DNA of 64,000 bases from Cymbidium sinense (GCA_021442155.1 CM038225.1:80860925-80924924), one strand, 5' to 3'; shown: positions 37,301 to 46,828, counted from the stretch's first letter. The notes: a model not told the origin generated them from the sequence alone. Numbers and translations are program-made.

Positions 37301-39595
37301 GACCACTGCACTGTGTGGCGTGAACATTCCAATGAGAATATGCTAGCTAGAGCCAACCCTCCTCTAATGTTACAACTAATCTCCACAAACTACAAAACAA
37401 GCTCATCATCTTATACGGAACTACGAGTTAAGAATTTGTTTCCAATGACCACGTTGAGGAAATTTAGGCAAGTCAAACAAGTGTAGGATTTGCAACAAGA
37501 AAGGCAGGTTTTTTACATTGTACATTCAAATTCAAGCAGATTGTCCAAGAAAAATATGGTTTGAAATTCTGATAAGTGGAAAAAATAGATGAAACAATGA
37601 GGTGCAATTAAAAAAAATGAGACATATTTTCAAGATTGCAAAAGTAAAATTCCTTGCATAATATTCCTACTTTAGAATAGTCCAATGGACATTTTGTAGG
37701 GCCAAAAACTGTAGGCAAATAGGGGCAAATCACCCAATCAGAGGGATCTAGTCATAACCGCAATTTATGTGGCATTATTTGACAACAAAATCACATTAAC
37801 AAATGACAAAAACCACATCCTTACTGGCGTGAAATTTATTGAGAGTGAGCATAAAGATACACTTGACATTGACTCATTTATAAACTAGAATTTTCTTAGA
37901 TTATCACCCCAAACAAGCAGTTGCATAATGAGTTTCACTTAATTATTAATTTAAAGTTGCGATCATTTTATAGTTGATTGATATTTAACCTTAAAACAAT
38001 TTAATGTTGAAATTTTACAAAATTTTAATATTAATAAACCTTCTAGTTGATATCTTCATTCAAAGTCGCCTTCATCAAAGTGTTTAGACTTTATCAACTC
38101 TATTTACCAGCTAACAATGAATCATGTTTATAATTTGTGTGTGATTTGAAATTTACCTGAAGATTAATCACATTACAGACCTTATTAACTCTAATTTAAC
38201 AAAAGAGGATTGAGTTTAAAATTTGTAATTTAAGAATTTAAATTTGATATGAATTAATGTTAACACTTTGAAAATTTCGACAATAATAACCCCTTTGGTT
38301 GAAATTTATAATCAACACGATCATCATCAGGGAGTTAGATCTTGTCAACTCTGTCTATTTACTCGCAAAGAATCAGATCTAAGATTTGCATCTAAAGAGT
38401 TTAGATTTGAGATGATTTAAAATTAACACTTAAAAATTTCAATAACAATAACTCCTCCAGTTGAATTCTACAATCAACATAATTATCATTGAGGTTTATC
38501 AAAGATAGTCATCTTGCGGTCTAGGACAGAATTAGCTTCTCAAATATTCTCTCAAAAGGATAATGTTATGACAATATCAATAAGTTAATTCCACAATTCC
38601 ATGACAAAACTAACTTCTCAAATATTCTTTTAAAGAAAGGATGTTATGAAAATATCAATGAATTTTGTTAACCTGGACTCAGTCTAAAGATCCAACTGAG
38701 AAAGCATGTAGTATAAGATACATGTGTTATTTTCAATTATTACACAATTTTCTATCCACTTATCTTATATGATTGAGCGAATTTTGATGCTACTATAAGA
38801 TGCATTTGCATGTCTTTCTATGCCAAATAATCTAAGTTAATTTTATATTCAATATGTACAGCATCCTCAGACACTGAGCATAAGAACTTAGCACATGTGT
38901 CAAGCACATGCGGGTACATTCATTTTCAATGATTTTTGTGCAATTTAGATAATTTCGCATTTCTCAGGTGTTGCATTTGAATCCTAGATCTATTTTGTCA
39001 TACATGTTCAAAATTTAATTGATTACCAACACAGATTTTGAGACATCAAATTTATAAGAATAATCACTTCATAATGTATGACAACTTTCATTTTGAAATG
39101 ATTATATGAATTACAATGTAATGAATTCAAGCATAAACTCAGTTCATAATATGTGCATGATTGCATTCTTAAAATAGCTCGCATCAATCTCACTATAATG
39201 AATCTGGTCATAAAATAACCTCATAATGCATAAAAAATTCATCTTACTTGAGTACTTGCACAAATTTCAAATCATTTGAGCAGAATCAAGGTCACTCCAT
39301 AATATGTGCAAAAATTTACTTAAAGCTTTTTGTTAACGCCTTCTATTTGGTCATAGATTTATATTGCAAATCAAGTGGTATATGACATTCTATATTTATG
39401 TTGTAATTCAAAATATTGCATCACCGCTTTGCATTTTTTTTTTTTATTAAATCATCTAAATTTCAATGGATACTTGACTCATGCTTGTTACTTAGCTTTT
39501 GAGTTCATAGTGAATCACATTTAAATTCTTTTGGCTGTTTTTGATTCAATAGACGAAGGATTCATGTAGCCGACCCCACTTAGTGGGATAAAGAC

Positions 39596-39629
<34 letters not shown>

Positions 39630-42600
39630 AATATTCCATATAGTGCAACTTAAGTAGCTATTAAAAAGCTTTGTATATGCTTGTTGATGAACTTTCAAAT
39701 CTCTATAAATTCATCATGTTTAATATTTGTTCTAGCTCATAGATGAGCTTGTGATCATTCAAGTTTCTTTTGTTTCACTCAGAGATTTGTTTAGTGTGAA
39801 AAGTAATGAAATTCAAATATTCAATAGAACATTTTATTTAGGCTCATTCATGAGCTATGTAAAACGCTGCAAATATCTTATGAATTCTATTAGAGACCCA
39901 TTCTTATTTGAAGACAACCATTAAAATATGTTGTTGGTCTCATAAGTTTTAATTCTTAATTCACGTGCAAGATCCAAGTACTCCTTGAAAGATCATTTTT
40001 ACTTGTAGGAACCATCGAGTCCACTAAAGTTTCATAAAGACTATTTGAATCTTATTTTCATTAAATGATAAACCTTCAAGTCCACTGCAAGCCTCTCTAA
40101 TGAATTTCATTTAAGATCCATTCATGTTTGAGGACAAGCATTCGAATATATTATAAGAGGTTGTTTTGTTACTTGAAAAAGGAATGCAGTGAAAAGTGAA
40201 TATAATGCATTTTAATTACTTTAAGTTATTTGGTTGAAAATCCTATAAATGCATAAATTTTTTATTTTTTTTGGTTAAATGTATGTAATGTAATATATTT
40301 AGTAGCAACTGGCCGAAGTGGGACAAGCGGTGGGCTATTGTAAGCAACGGCGATAGCCAATGGCTAGTGACGGCAGTAGTTGGTAGTGACAGTGGTCGGT
40401 GGTAGGCGGCCGATGGTAATGGTAGACAATGACCAGCAATGGACGGCAATCATCGGCGACAGCAATGGTGGTCAATAGTGGCCAACGATCGACAATCGAT
40501 GGCATGGTCTGGCAAGCAGCAAAGGTCTTCACTTTACACTGACCAGTACTTTTAGAATTCGATCAAATTAGAGGAATTCTAAATCGGGAACTGAGGCATT
40601 TTATCGTAGTGAGGCTAAGCATAAACATCAAAGCGAATCGAGGAGTAAGTCTCAAAACAAAAACAAAAAATCATAAAATAAAAAATAAATCAAAAAAATC
40701 AAAACTATCAAAATATTCACCTAATTCATTGTCATAAAGGACACAAATCACAAATCATAATATCAAATGTTAATATAAAAATTAAATTGAAATAAGATTT
40801 CATATAAGCACTCGCTTAAAATTTAAATACATTATGAGAATCAAGATCTACAATAATATCATCATCCCTTTATCAATTTTAGAAAAATTGTTATATGTAA
40901 TTATCATCCTCATAATATATTTCATCATATTCAAAATCTTATTAAACAACTACAACTTTCTTCTTATTCTCCATAACAGTTAACAATATATTTATTATAA
41001 TTTTAAATAAAATAATAAATTAAAAATAAGGAGAAAATAAAGGCATTAATCTAGCTCGTGCTTCTTAGAGATGTGTCATTGCCCAAAGATTTTGACTCAT
41101 ACTGCTTAGAAAAGAAAAGTAACACTGACTTGCACAATTTGAGAAAAGTAGATGCTCAAAATTAAAACTCTAACTCATTAAGATTATGAGATAAATAAAT
41201 AAATAAGTATAATAATTTATAAAATAAACTAATATTATAAAAAGGCACCGCCTCAAAATGCTTCGATGCATTTAGCCTTGAAGCATATGCCTCACTTGAA
41301 AAAAACACATGCCTCACTAGACAAAGTGAGTCTTAAGCCTTGAGGCACTCTTCATGTGCCTCAATTTGAGGCGTGCCTCGTGGCGTATGCCTCAAATGCC
41401 TTTTTAAACAAGGTTCTAAATACACCATCACTCTTTCAAAGCATTTCAACCACACTACAAATGCATCGTATATTTGTTTTGTCGTAGTTCAAACACGTCA
41501 AAGTAATAAAATCCCTACATTCACTTTACACTCCTAACTCACCCAACCAAACAACCTCTAAGTCTCATAGTCTTCAGTCATGTGTTCAGTTGGAGCCCTC
41601 TTCAATTCATTTGAAGCAAGATGTTACTCCTTATGAATTCATTATGAAGGTTTATTCATGTTAATTAGCGAGTTATCGAGTCACATCCATGCTCGTGAGC
41701 AAACTATCAAATCTTTTTTTATTTCGATCAATTCTTTCCAAGTATATATAATTGATTCATTTTGTGTGACATTTATCACAATTCTAAACATCATCTTATG
41801 ATTTGAGTTTCGACTGATTTTATTGTGTCATGTTAGGAAAAGGTCATTTTGATTGTATCAATTCTAAGTTATTTATGGGTTCAGTTCACTGAAAATTTTG
41901 ACAATCTCCTGATACCATTCCAATATAAAGGGCTACATCGGTAGTACTAAGGCCTTCCCACCACACCTAAACAAGCATGCATGGTTATTGTCTCACGACA
42001 TTGCGGCCGTATGTCTTCTAACCTACCTACTAAAACGCGCATAGGTCTTCAAGCACCTACACGAGAGAAACACACGATTTCATCGCCGCATTGGAACAAT
42101 GTGCACGAATACTTAATTTATAAATTCATTCAACACGATAAATCAACATGCACATGTACTTAATTTATTTTAGCATTTTACCTTCGCGAGCGGTGATGAC
42201 AAGGCAATGATGTGACGATAAGAATTGTAAGGACAAATAAGATATTGTTTTTTAGAACTCTCTTTTTTTACTCTTCTCTCTATTTTGGCCCTCTCTTTTT
42301 TTTTTGGATTTTTTTTTTTGGGTGTAGGGAGAGAAATATAAAGAGATAGGGCAGAGAAAGAGAGAATACATAAAGAGAGGGAGGTTATCCGTTAATTCAA
42401 CTGGGTAGGCACCCGCCAACGACTGGCTAAAGGCACAATCATGGAGAGAAAAGAGAGGGATCTCGTGGAAGAGGTGAACAGAAGAGGGCTTACGCTTGGG
42501 CTCACCGACGACTAAGGCTGGTATGAGAAGGAACAGGGATAAGAGCGTGTGCTCGAATAAGAGGAGATGAGGGTGTGGGCGGTAGACTTGCGGTGTGGGT

Positions 42601-44268
42601 GGACAGGTCCAGGGGGGCGGGGGGTGTTGGATTCGGGTGAGAGAGAACTCAAGAAGAAATTGTGTGGGATTGAGTTTGATTCGTATGTGGGGTTAGCAAT
42701 GGAAATGGAGGGTTGCTAGTAAGTTGCGTGAGTGGGTTTTGGACGACAATGAAAAGGATTGAGGAAGAGTGAGATGCTAGTGTGCGTGTCAACGAGGGGT
42801 GAACAGGAAGTGTGAGGTGGAAGATCAGGCAGGAAAGGCTCGCACGTAGTTGTTCGCGTGAAGAGTAGTGGAGGAAGAGGCTAAGCGTGCATTTAGCTAG
42901 CAAGACCGAGAGGAAGAAGCAGGATCGTGCCTTAGGAGTTCAGTAGGGAACAAACGAGATAATGAGAAGGAGAGAAAGGAGGAATCGGCCTTGCCCGCGT
43001 GAAGAGCAGGGAAATGAGACCTAGAAGAAAACATGGGAGGAGCGACGAACTGTACAAGGAGACGAGGTAGAGAAAGAATAGAGTAGAACATGAAGTTGCA
43101 ATTAGGCATAGGCTTCACGTAGCTCTACATCTGCAAATTGAAATGGGATTTGAGTTAATTTTAGCTAAATTTTAATTTGATTTGTTAAATCAACATTAAT
43201 TTAACAATATTAAATAAATATTTAACCTAATTTAACTTAATTTCAAATAATAAAGTTTCAAGAGAAGTGATTTGGAGAATTCTACAAAAAAAGGAGTTAG
43301 TATTGCTTATATTTAAGTCATTAAAGATATGCATAGTAAGTTTTTACTTGCGTTCAAACATAAAGTAGGTTGACCAAGTATTTTCTATTTCTATTGGATT
43401 ATATCAAGGATTGATATTAAGCTCATAAGTTTTGACTAAACATTTATAAGAGGATGTACCTTGGTGCATACTTTTTGCTGATAATATTCTTCTTGTTGAT
43501 ATGACTAGAGAGTTCAAGAGAAACTTGAGTTATGGAGGTCAATGTTAGAATCTAAAGGCTTTTGTATAAGCATATCTAAAACCGAATATATGGAGTGTAA
43601 TTTTAGTTGTAAAAGATCTAGTGGTGATCAAATGATTAAAAGAAGTGAATGTTTTAGATATGTAGGGTCGATTGTTCAAAATAATGGTGAAATAGATGGG
43701 GATGTTATTAGTAGAATTCAAGTTTGATGGTTTAAGTGGAGGAACGCATCTAGCTTGTTATGTGATAGAGAAGTACTGCTTAGACTTAGAGGAAATTTTA
43801 TAAGATGATAAAACCTACAATGATTTATGGAGCAGAATGTTGGCCAATAAAAGAGAAGCATAAAATTAAGTTAAGTGTTGCAGAAATGAGGATGCTCAAG
43901 TTGATGAATAGCTTTACACTTAGAGACAAAATGTGAAACAAATATATACGAGAAAATGTTGGAGTAGCTCTAATGGCAAATAAGATTTGAGAGAGTCACC
44001 CTAGATGATTTGGTCACATTAAATGTTGACCATCTGATAACCCAATTAGAAGAATATATGTATTAGATTTGATCTAGGTTAAAAAAGGCAGAGGTAGACT
44101 TAAGAAGACTTGGTTAGGTAGTACAAAATTGATCTTATTTTATTAGAATTAAATGAGAATTTAACACTTAATATAACACAATGGAGAAGAAGGATTCATG
44201 TAGCCAACCCACATAGTGAGATAAAGGCTTGTTGATGTTGTTGTATTATGATAATTAGGTTTAACTTG

Positions 44269-44302
<34 letters not shown>

Positions 44303-46668
44303 TACATGCATTATCATTCTCTTTTATAAAATTGTCATCATTATACCTCAATTATATTTTATTTGAAGTTTATTTCTCATGCAAATGTTTACACAATATG
44401 GGTGTTATTTTAGAGTAATTTCAACATTATGAATACAATGGCATTATCCATTTTACGATCAAAGATCATTTGAGTAAATTAGGTGATGGTCGAGATAATT
44501 TGAGCTCAATTCATGCAACATCACATTCATGGCTCACCATTCGCACCACGCTTAATCAAATTGATTGAGAATAGTGTTTTTTAGTAGGTTTCGACATTTT
44601 AATGACATCAATGAAATCTGTTTCACGTAACGAAGTAATTATGATCGAGGCATTTCAACTTCAATTTTTTATGACATCATGACTGATATTTGTCATCTTC
44701 ACCGTAGACGATCAGGTCGATTCATGAATCTTATATAGAGGTTAATAATTATTAAATTATATTTTGAAATAAAAAATTTATGTGTTGTCTTTACATTAAA
44801 AATGCTAGGTTTTTACTAAAATTAAGAATTTATAGCATGCGAATTATGATTTTGTTTGTGTTTTCAATTTATATCTCATCTCAAATTGTGCTAATAACTT
44901 TAGAATCTCAACCGTTCCACATCAATAAGCATCTCTTTATATATATATATATATATATAAGCATCTCTTAGCAGGTTATATATATATACATTTTTTCTTT
45001 TTTTAACTGGTTGTTATAATCTCTCCTTAGAAAAATTTTATCCTCAAAATTTAATAACTAAATAAAAATAAACATTTTTATTTTTAAAATAAATATATAT
45101 ACAATTGAAAAGATGTGGACATCGTTTTTGCATTTCCGATGCTTTCTCCAAAGTGGCATCTCTTCCTGACCCATGCTTACATAAAATTTTTACAAACGGA
45201 GTTGGTTAACATCATATTCTAATACCCTTTCAAGTTCCTCTGTGTAAGTTAAATTAAGTTGTCCACCATGCAATGAGTTTTCTCAATTCATCGGTTAATG
45301 CATTGAGATCAACATAGGACCCCAATGTTCTACCACCCTAAGAAGCTATTGAAGGTGTTTGAAGCAACATTTGTCCTTGAGTGAGAATCGGCATCTGTTG
45401 TATTTTTCATAAGAGCTCCACAGAATGATGCAAGCAAAAGAAAAAGGAGTTTAAGTTGGTGAAATAAGAGATAGTAGTGGCTAATGTAAAAGACTCTTAT
45501 GTAAGAGAAAAGTGTTATGATCCACATGAAAGTGGAGAAGATGCCTACATCAAAAGTAAAATAAGAGTTGAGTTCTTGTTATAATAAGTGGCTTAAATGC
45601 ATTAGCTTGAGTCTTCAAGTTGATGAGTATTCATTTATCAATATGTTGGGTTCAATTTAGGCCACCAATGTCCTACCATCATAGAAACCTATTGAAGGTG
45701 GTCAAAGCAATGTTTTCCTGTGAGTAAGAATTTGCATATATAGTCTTGTTCATCAGTGAGAACACCATAAAATGATCGTACAAAGAAAAAAAAGTAGCTT
45801 CAGGTGATGAAATAAAAGATAGCTGCATGAATCAAAATGTCACATTCAAAAGGCAAAAGATAGGCATCATGGACTTAAACCAAAAACCTAGCAATATGAA
45901 GTTAATCATATCACCTACGATCCGACCAATGAGGAGAGATACATGCATCTGTTGATGACTGGATCCCCAATGGCGGCAATAGACAATCGAGGTTATAGAC
46001 CAAGTGAGAAGGAAAGAAGTGTCAGCTATGAACATATCCCTTTTTTAATTCTCTTAACATAATAACTTCATTAACTTTTATTATTTTGTTTTAAGAGATG
46101 TTGGCTGAATTTAATCACAAACTCATGTGCACACTCATGTAAGATATGCCTTGAACCCTAGGCATTGTAGGTACAGCGAGAGCACCTCCCACTAGGCCAA
46201 GGTGAGCTGTGTAACTTCATTACGTTACAAAAAGTTGTCAAATTTCAAGCTCTCCTCCTATTACAATCAAAACTTAACATAACCAGCGATTCCTATAAAA
46301 TCTCTAAAAAATTAGTTCTTGCACAAACCAACTATCACTCCCCGAGCCTGCAAGGAAACAATTACAAACACGAAATATTGTAGTGTCAATTTCCGGCACT
46401 AGAATGAGAACCCAGTCAGAATAACACTAAGGAACGCGGAAAAAGGAACAGCTAGCAGCAGCCAGATACTATATTTTCTGAAAAAAAACAACGAGAAAAG
46501 CAATGACAGCAAAATTACCTCGTCAAAGATATAAAGGATTTAAAATACGAGTGGAAGGATACAAACCCTAGAGCAACTCCAGTATTTCTTGTCCCACCGA
46601 CCAACATAGAGAGAGCCGATGGAAGCAATCTCGAGGTCGTTTGGCTTCTCATCACCGCGATTGTCCAT
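24776..46668 (-). CDS. FYRN/FYRC-domain protein with C-terminal WD40-like repeats (11 exons)
   Basis: Eleven exons were joined by matching splice sites and codon phase: 46668-46567, 37078-36971, 36860-36729, 36342-35624, 30790-30619, 30528-30028, 29748-28031, 27915-27830, 27733-27515, 25615-25487, 24842-24776. The predicted protein is about 1,317 residues if a 1-base frameshift in exon 4 is allowed. Residues ~15-135 contain WDKKYWS, YPYPVGYHAIR, and W-N-G-K-R-F-S and FFGFKNPSIQRLLREL, the signature of paired FYRN and FYRC domains. Exon 4 has a basic cluster (RKRSARKDTREARPKK) and exon 6 another (KKTYVRRRSREK), suggesting a nuclear protein. The long acidic/serine-rich centre looks disordered. 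The last exons hold WD-like strands (LVAVEENGGLHVWV, LIIGHNGIGDFGIW). FYR domains occur in chromatin regulators such as trithorax methyltransferases and JmjC demethylases; no catalytic domain is visible here, so a scaffold role is inferred. The specific Arabidopsis gene is not named. Confidence 0.8.
25487..25615 (-). CDS. FYR gene exon 10 (WD40-like)
   Basis: Phase-matched to exon 9 (AG + T gives S): (S)DSLEEFMLPAFDHKSPV, then ILELKRVPNYNSLIIGHNGIGDFGIW. The GHNG...FGIW ending is a WD-repeat signature. The donor ATATG|GTATGC leaves two bases (TG), so the next exon must begin with a base other than A. Confidence 0.8.
25616..27514 (-). other. FYR gene intron 9
   Basis: 1.9 kb AT-rich intron. 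No conserved coding or repeat block was recognised. The small open frames on both strands show no signatures. Confidence 0.6.
27515..27733 (-). CDS. FYR gene exon 9 (WD40-like)
   Basis: Starts in phase 2 as (R)EQKFSCLCSNCKSESS, continues VEIVHVKFGYVSRM, and ends with ISCISVCEPNYLVAVEENGG and LHVWVMNLMW. LVAVEENGGLHVWV is the D-strand/turn signature of a WD repeat. The four cysteines CLCSNC...C are notable. The donor is GGAG|GTAGGT. Confidence 0.8.
27830..27915 (-). CDS. FYR gene exon 8
   Basis: Twenty-eight codons plus two bases: IPFERSSLQLTPDGQSLIF and VNSIKVPRC. LTPDGQSLIFV is a typical WD/YVTN-type strand phrase. Sites are ATGCAG and TGCAG|GTTGTA. Confidence 0.8.
28031..29748 (-). CDS. 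FYR gene exon 7 (large central exon)
   Basis: 1,718 bases encoding about 573 residues, open throughout. The first ~470 residues are polar, rich in S, N, E and D, and probably disordered. The last ~70 residues become ordered, with VGCFLHPEPVLSIMLT and LQLCVLCGFPDG, which read like the first strands of a WD40-type propeller. The donor AAT|GTAAGT is phase 0. Its integrity contrasts with the shredded retroelement frames elsewhere. Confidence 0.85.
30028..30528 (-). CDS. FYR gene exon 6 (basic cluster)
   Basis: 501 bases beginning (G)DVAIPIEIPSCMKNEL and ending NNIIRQ(G). It contains a hydrophobic/basic run, LLPQAVPLLKKTYVRRRSREK, whose basic part could act as a nuclear localisation signal. The acceptor is GTACAG and the donor CAAG|GTACTG; both are in phase 1. 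Confidence 0.8.
30619..30790 (-). CDS. FYR gene exon 5
   Basis: Fifty-seven codons plus one base, from IDRCPDGVNERSDP to GTSLMLV, with acceptor CTCACAG and donor GTAG|GTTCTG. No domain is recognised. Phase fits both neighbours. It follows the 4,833-base intron 4. Confidence 0.75.
31735..34545 (+). mobile_element. Degenerate copia-like LTR element in intron 4
   Basis: Two diverged direct repeats of about 600 bp (31735-32335 and 33955-34545) share collinear words such as TTGAAGG-ATCA, TCATTCTTC, ACTAGTGRACATTCA and GTAGATSWWCCTCACTAAA/CTTACCAAA. Between them, after a possible primer site (TTGGCGCAGACAGTGGGAG near 32341), is a frame-broken gag in plus orientation. It has the Ty1/copia order: a YQKMQIK-like start near 32421, W-N-L-L near 32505, LTKNVAFNI near 32550, and an INFDDEIHVL-like box near 32768. 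No pol is recognised. The orientation is antisense to the host gene. Confidence 0.55.
34297..34342. repeat. (GA)n microsatellite
   Basis: A nearly perfect GA run lies inside the right-hand copia-like LTR, at a point where the left LTR has only GAGAGAATAAGAG. It expanded after the element inserted. Confidence 0.85.
34550..34860 (+). mobile_element. LTR-retrotransposon 3' end with purine tract (candidate)
   Basis: TTAGAGGGGGACTATTAAGG near 34790 resembles the polypurine tract and LTR start of many copia elements (GAGGGGGA followed by T-TTAAGG). The preceding GTGCATGACACTTGATATTG block also occurs, diverged, near 24975 and 45480. Boundaries are not resolved. Confidence 0.35.
35624..36342 (-). 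CDS. FYR gene exon 4 (FYRC end, basic cluster, frameshift)
   Basis: Starts FFGFKNPSIQRLLREL, the FYRC core, and ends ...NNAVRIM with donor ATG|GTAATC. Flanking exons require length divisible by 3, but the exon is 719 bases. The first frame stops at 36081-36079. The second frame, which carries RKRSARKD and PKKIYPHGLKSD and then stays open to the donor, is closed upstream by a stop at 36166-36164. A net loss of one base must lie between those points. It may be a real mutation or a consensus error. Confidence 0.75.
36729..36860 (-). CDS. FYR gene exon 3 (FYRN/FYRC junction, GC donor)
   Basis: Forty-four codons from ITAVDGSSFSGQTPDIAWE to RFSNKIDGAE. The acceptor is TGCAG. The donor is GAG|GCAAGG, a GC donor with an otherwise good consensus. 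No GT donor keeps the frame: the only nearby GT (G|GTGCTG) would shift the next exon out of FYRC. Confidence 0.8.
36971..37078 (-). CDS. FYR gene exon 2 (FYRN domain)
   Basis: Thirty-six codons, phase 0 at both ends, flanked by TTTAACAG and GTATGT. It encodes GKDRYPYPVGYHAIRTHAG followed by EICEGLKGPLFV. YPVGY and the aromatic/glycine pattern are the core of FYRN. Confidence 0.85.
38000..38500. repeat. Three degenerate copies of a tandem repeat
   Basis: Blocks starting near 38020, 38276 and 38446 share AATTTCRAYAATAATAAC, CCTTYWRGTTGAAAT and ATAATCAACAYGATYATCAT, followed (in the first two) by TTGTCAACTCTRTYTATTTA. Spacing is irregular, about 256 and 170 bp. A shorter duplication follows at 38530-38665 (CTTCTCAAATATTCT and ATGTTATGAMAATATCAAT). 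Confidence 0.5.
39551..39630 (+). mobile_element. RTE-type LINE 3' end with (TTG)n tail
   Basis: GACGAAGGATTCATGTAGCC is followed by GACCCCACTTAGTGGGATAA and about nine TTG triplets. This is the hallmark 3' end of plant RTE non-LTR retrotransposons. Only about 50 bases of element remain before the tail, so it is a very short 5'-truncated insertion. It is antisense to the host gene. Confidence 0.75.
40157..41558. mobile_element. Harbinger-type MITE A, interrupted by a hAT-like insertion
   Basis: The ends GAGGTTGTTTTGTTACTTG and, in reverse, GAGGTTGTTTGGTTGGGTGA are inverted and flanked by TAA on both sides (40154-40156 and 41559-41561). A TAA/TTA target duplication and G-rich TTGGTT ends define PIF/Harbinger (Tourist) elements. 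The ends and the GGTGG/GCGG-rich middle match MITE B at 48308-48833 in opposite orientation. Removing the nested 829 bp at 40585-41413 and one target copy leaves about 565 bp, close to B's 526 bp. There is no transposase. Confidence 0.75.
40585..41413. mobile_element. hAT-like non-autonomous insertion inside MITE A
   Basis: It is flanked by perfect 8-bp direct repeats, TTCTAAAT, at 40577-40584 and 41414-41421. Eight-base target duplications are characteristic of hAT transposons. The right end is GAGGC/GCCTC-rich and, reversed, reads CCTTGTTTAAAAAGGCATTT, close to the usual hAT-MITE start. The left end (CGGGAACTGAGGCATTTTA) is more diverged. MITE B has an unoccupied version of this site. No open frame is present. 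Confidence 0.7.
41980..43150. other. GA/GC-rich non-coding segment in intron 1
   Basis: A GC-elevated, GA-rich stretch. The two overlapping minus-strand frames at 42649-43118 have the S/P/L composition expected from GA-rich complements and no domain. T-runs lie at 42247-42320. It resembles an LTR leader but no partner copy is visible. Confidence 0.35.
43260..44250 (+). pseudogene. 5'-truncated RTE-type LINE with RT C-terminal remnants
   Basis: Plus-strand reading gives KKGVSIAYI and VIKDMH, then WCILFADNILLVDMTRE at about 43461-43511. The A-D-N replaces the usual A-D-D catalytic box. Next come ESKGFCISISKTEYMEC and SGDQMIKRSECFRYVGSIV in one open frame (43542-43727), then WRNASSLLCD, TMIYGAECW and SVAEMRMLK in other frames. 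It ends GGATTCATGTAGCCAACCC and a GTTGATGTTGTTG tail. This is the order of plant RTE reverse transcriptase followed by its 3' end. Stops and frameshifts make it inactive. It is antisense to the host gene. Confidence 0.8.
44270..44300. repeat. (AT)n microsatellite
   Basis: A run of AT dinucleotides followed by ACACACAT, right after the LINE. A second (TA)n run lies at about 44938-44959. Confidence 0.85.
45300..45840. repeat. Tandem duplication of an LTR-like segment (~343 bp period)
   Basis: TAGGACCCCAATGTTCTACC near 45316 and TAGGCCACCAATGTCCTACC near 45659 start two collinear blocks sharing CTATTGAAGGTG, GAGTRAGAATYKGCAT, CATMAGWG and GGTGATGAAATAARAGATAG. The piece between them also resembles 25025-25230 near the gene's 3' end. 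LTR fragments are likely. No coding sequence is present. Confidence 0.5.
46567..46668 (-). CDS. FYR gene exon 1 (start)
   Basis: Begins MDNRGDEKPNDLEIASIG and ends KKYWSCSR, 34 codons, phase 0. The donor is AGG|GTTTGT. The IGSLYVG-WDKKYWS stretch directly precedes the FYRN motif and joins in frame to exon 2, which starts GKDRYPYP. The start ATG is the first in this frame after a CT-rich leader. Intron 1 that follows is 9,488 bases. Confidence 0.8.
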
Positions 46669-46819
46669 CGAGAAGAATGAAAAAAACTGGTTCGGGGAGA
46701 AAGCTCTTTAAAACAGAAAAGACGCGGAAGCGTGGGAGAAGTAGAATGGAGAAAGCGAGCGCAGCAATTGGGAATTTATTCATGGGACAAAATATTTTTT
46801 TTTTCCTCTGTTTTATTTT

Positions 46820-46828
46820 TTTCCCGCC
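46820..46828. promoter_or_regulatory. E2F-like motif upstream of the FYR gene
   Basis: TTTCCCGCC, about 150 bases upstream of the predicted start codon, matches the plant E2F consensus TTTSSCGC. It is embedded in T-rich runs and is the only such word I noticed in the upstream region. Regulation by E2F is inference only. Confidence 0.35.

Larger units (their letters stand above)
37079..46566 (-). other. FYR gene intron 1
   Basis: 9.5 kb first intron between AGG|GTTTGT and TTTAACAG. It contains two RTE LINE ends, a Harbinger-type element with a nested hAT-like insertion, a GA-rich segment at 42.2-43.1 kb and duplicated LTR-like pieces near 45.3-45.8 kb. The size depends on exon 1 belonging to this gene, which the in-frame FYRN continuity supports. 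Confidence 0.7.

Noticed and set aside
40243..40532. Two minus-strand frames rich in P, H and S
   Set aside because: They are the complement of the GGTGG/GGCGG-rich centre of MITE A, equivalent to the one in MITE B.
42649..43118. Minus-strand frames in intron 1
   Set aside because: GA-rich complement with S/P/L bias, no motif and no phase-matching splice sites to the host gene.
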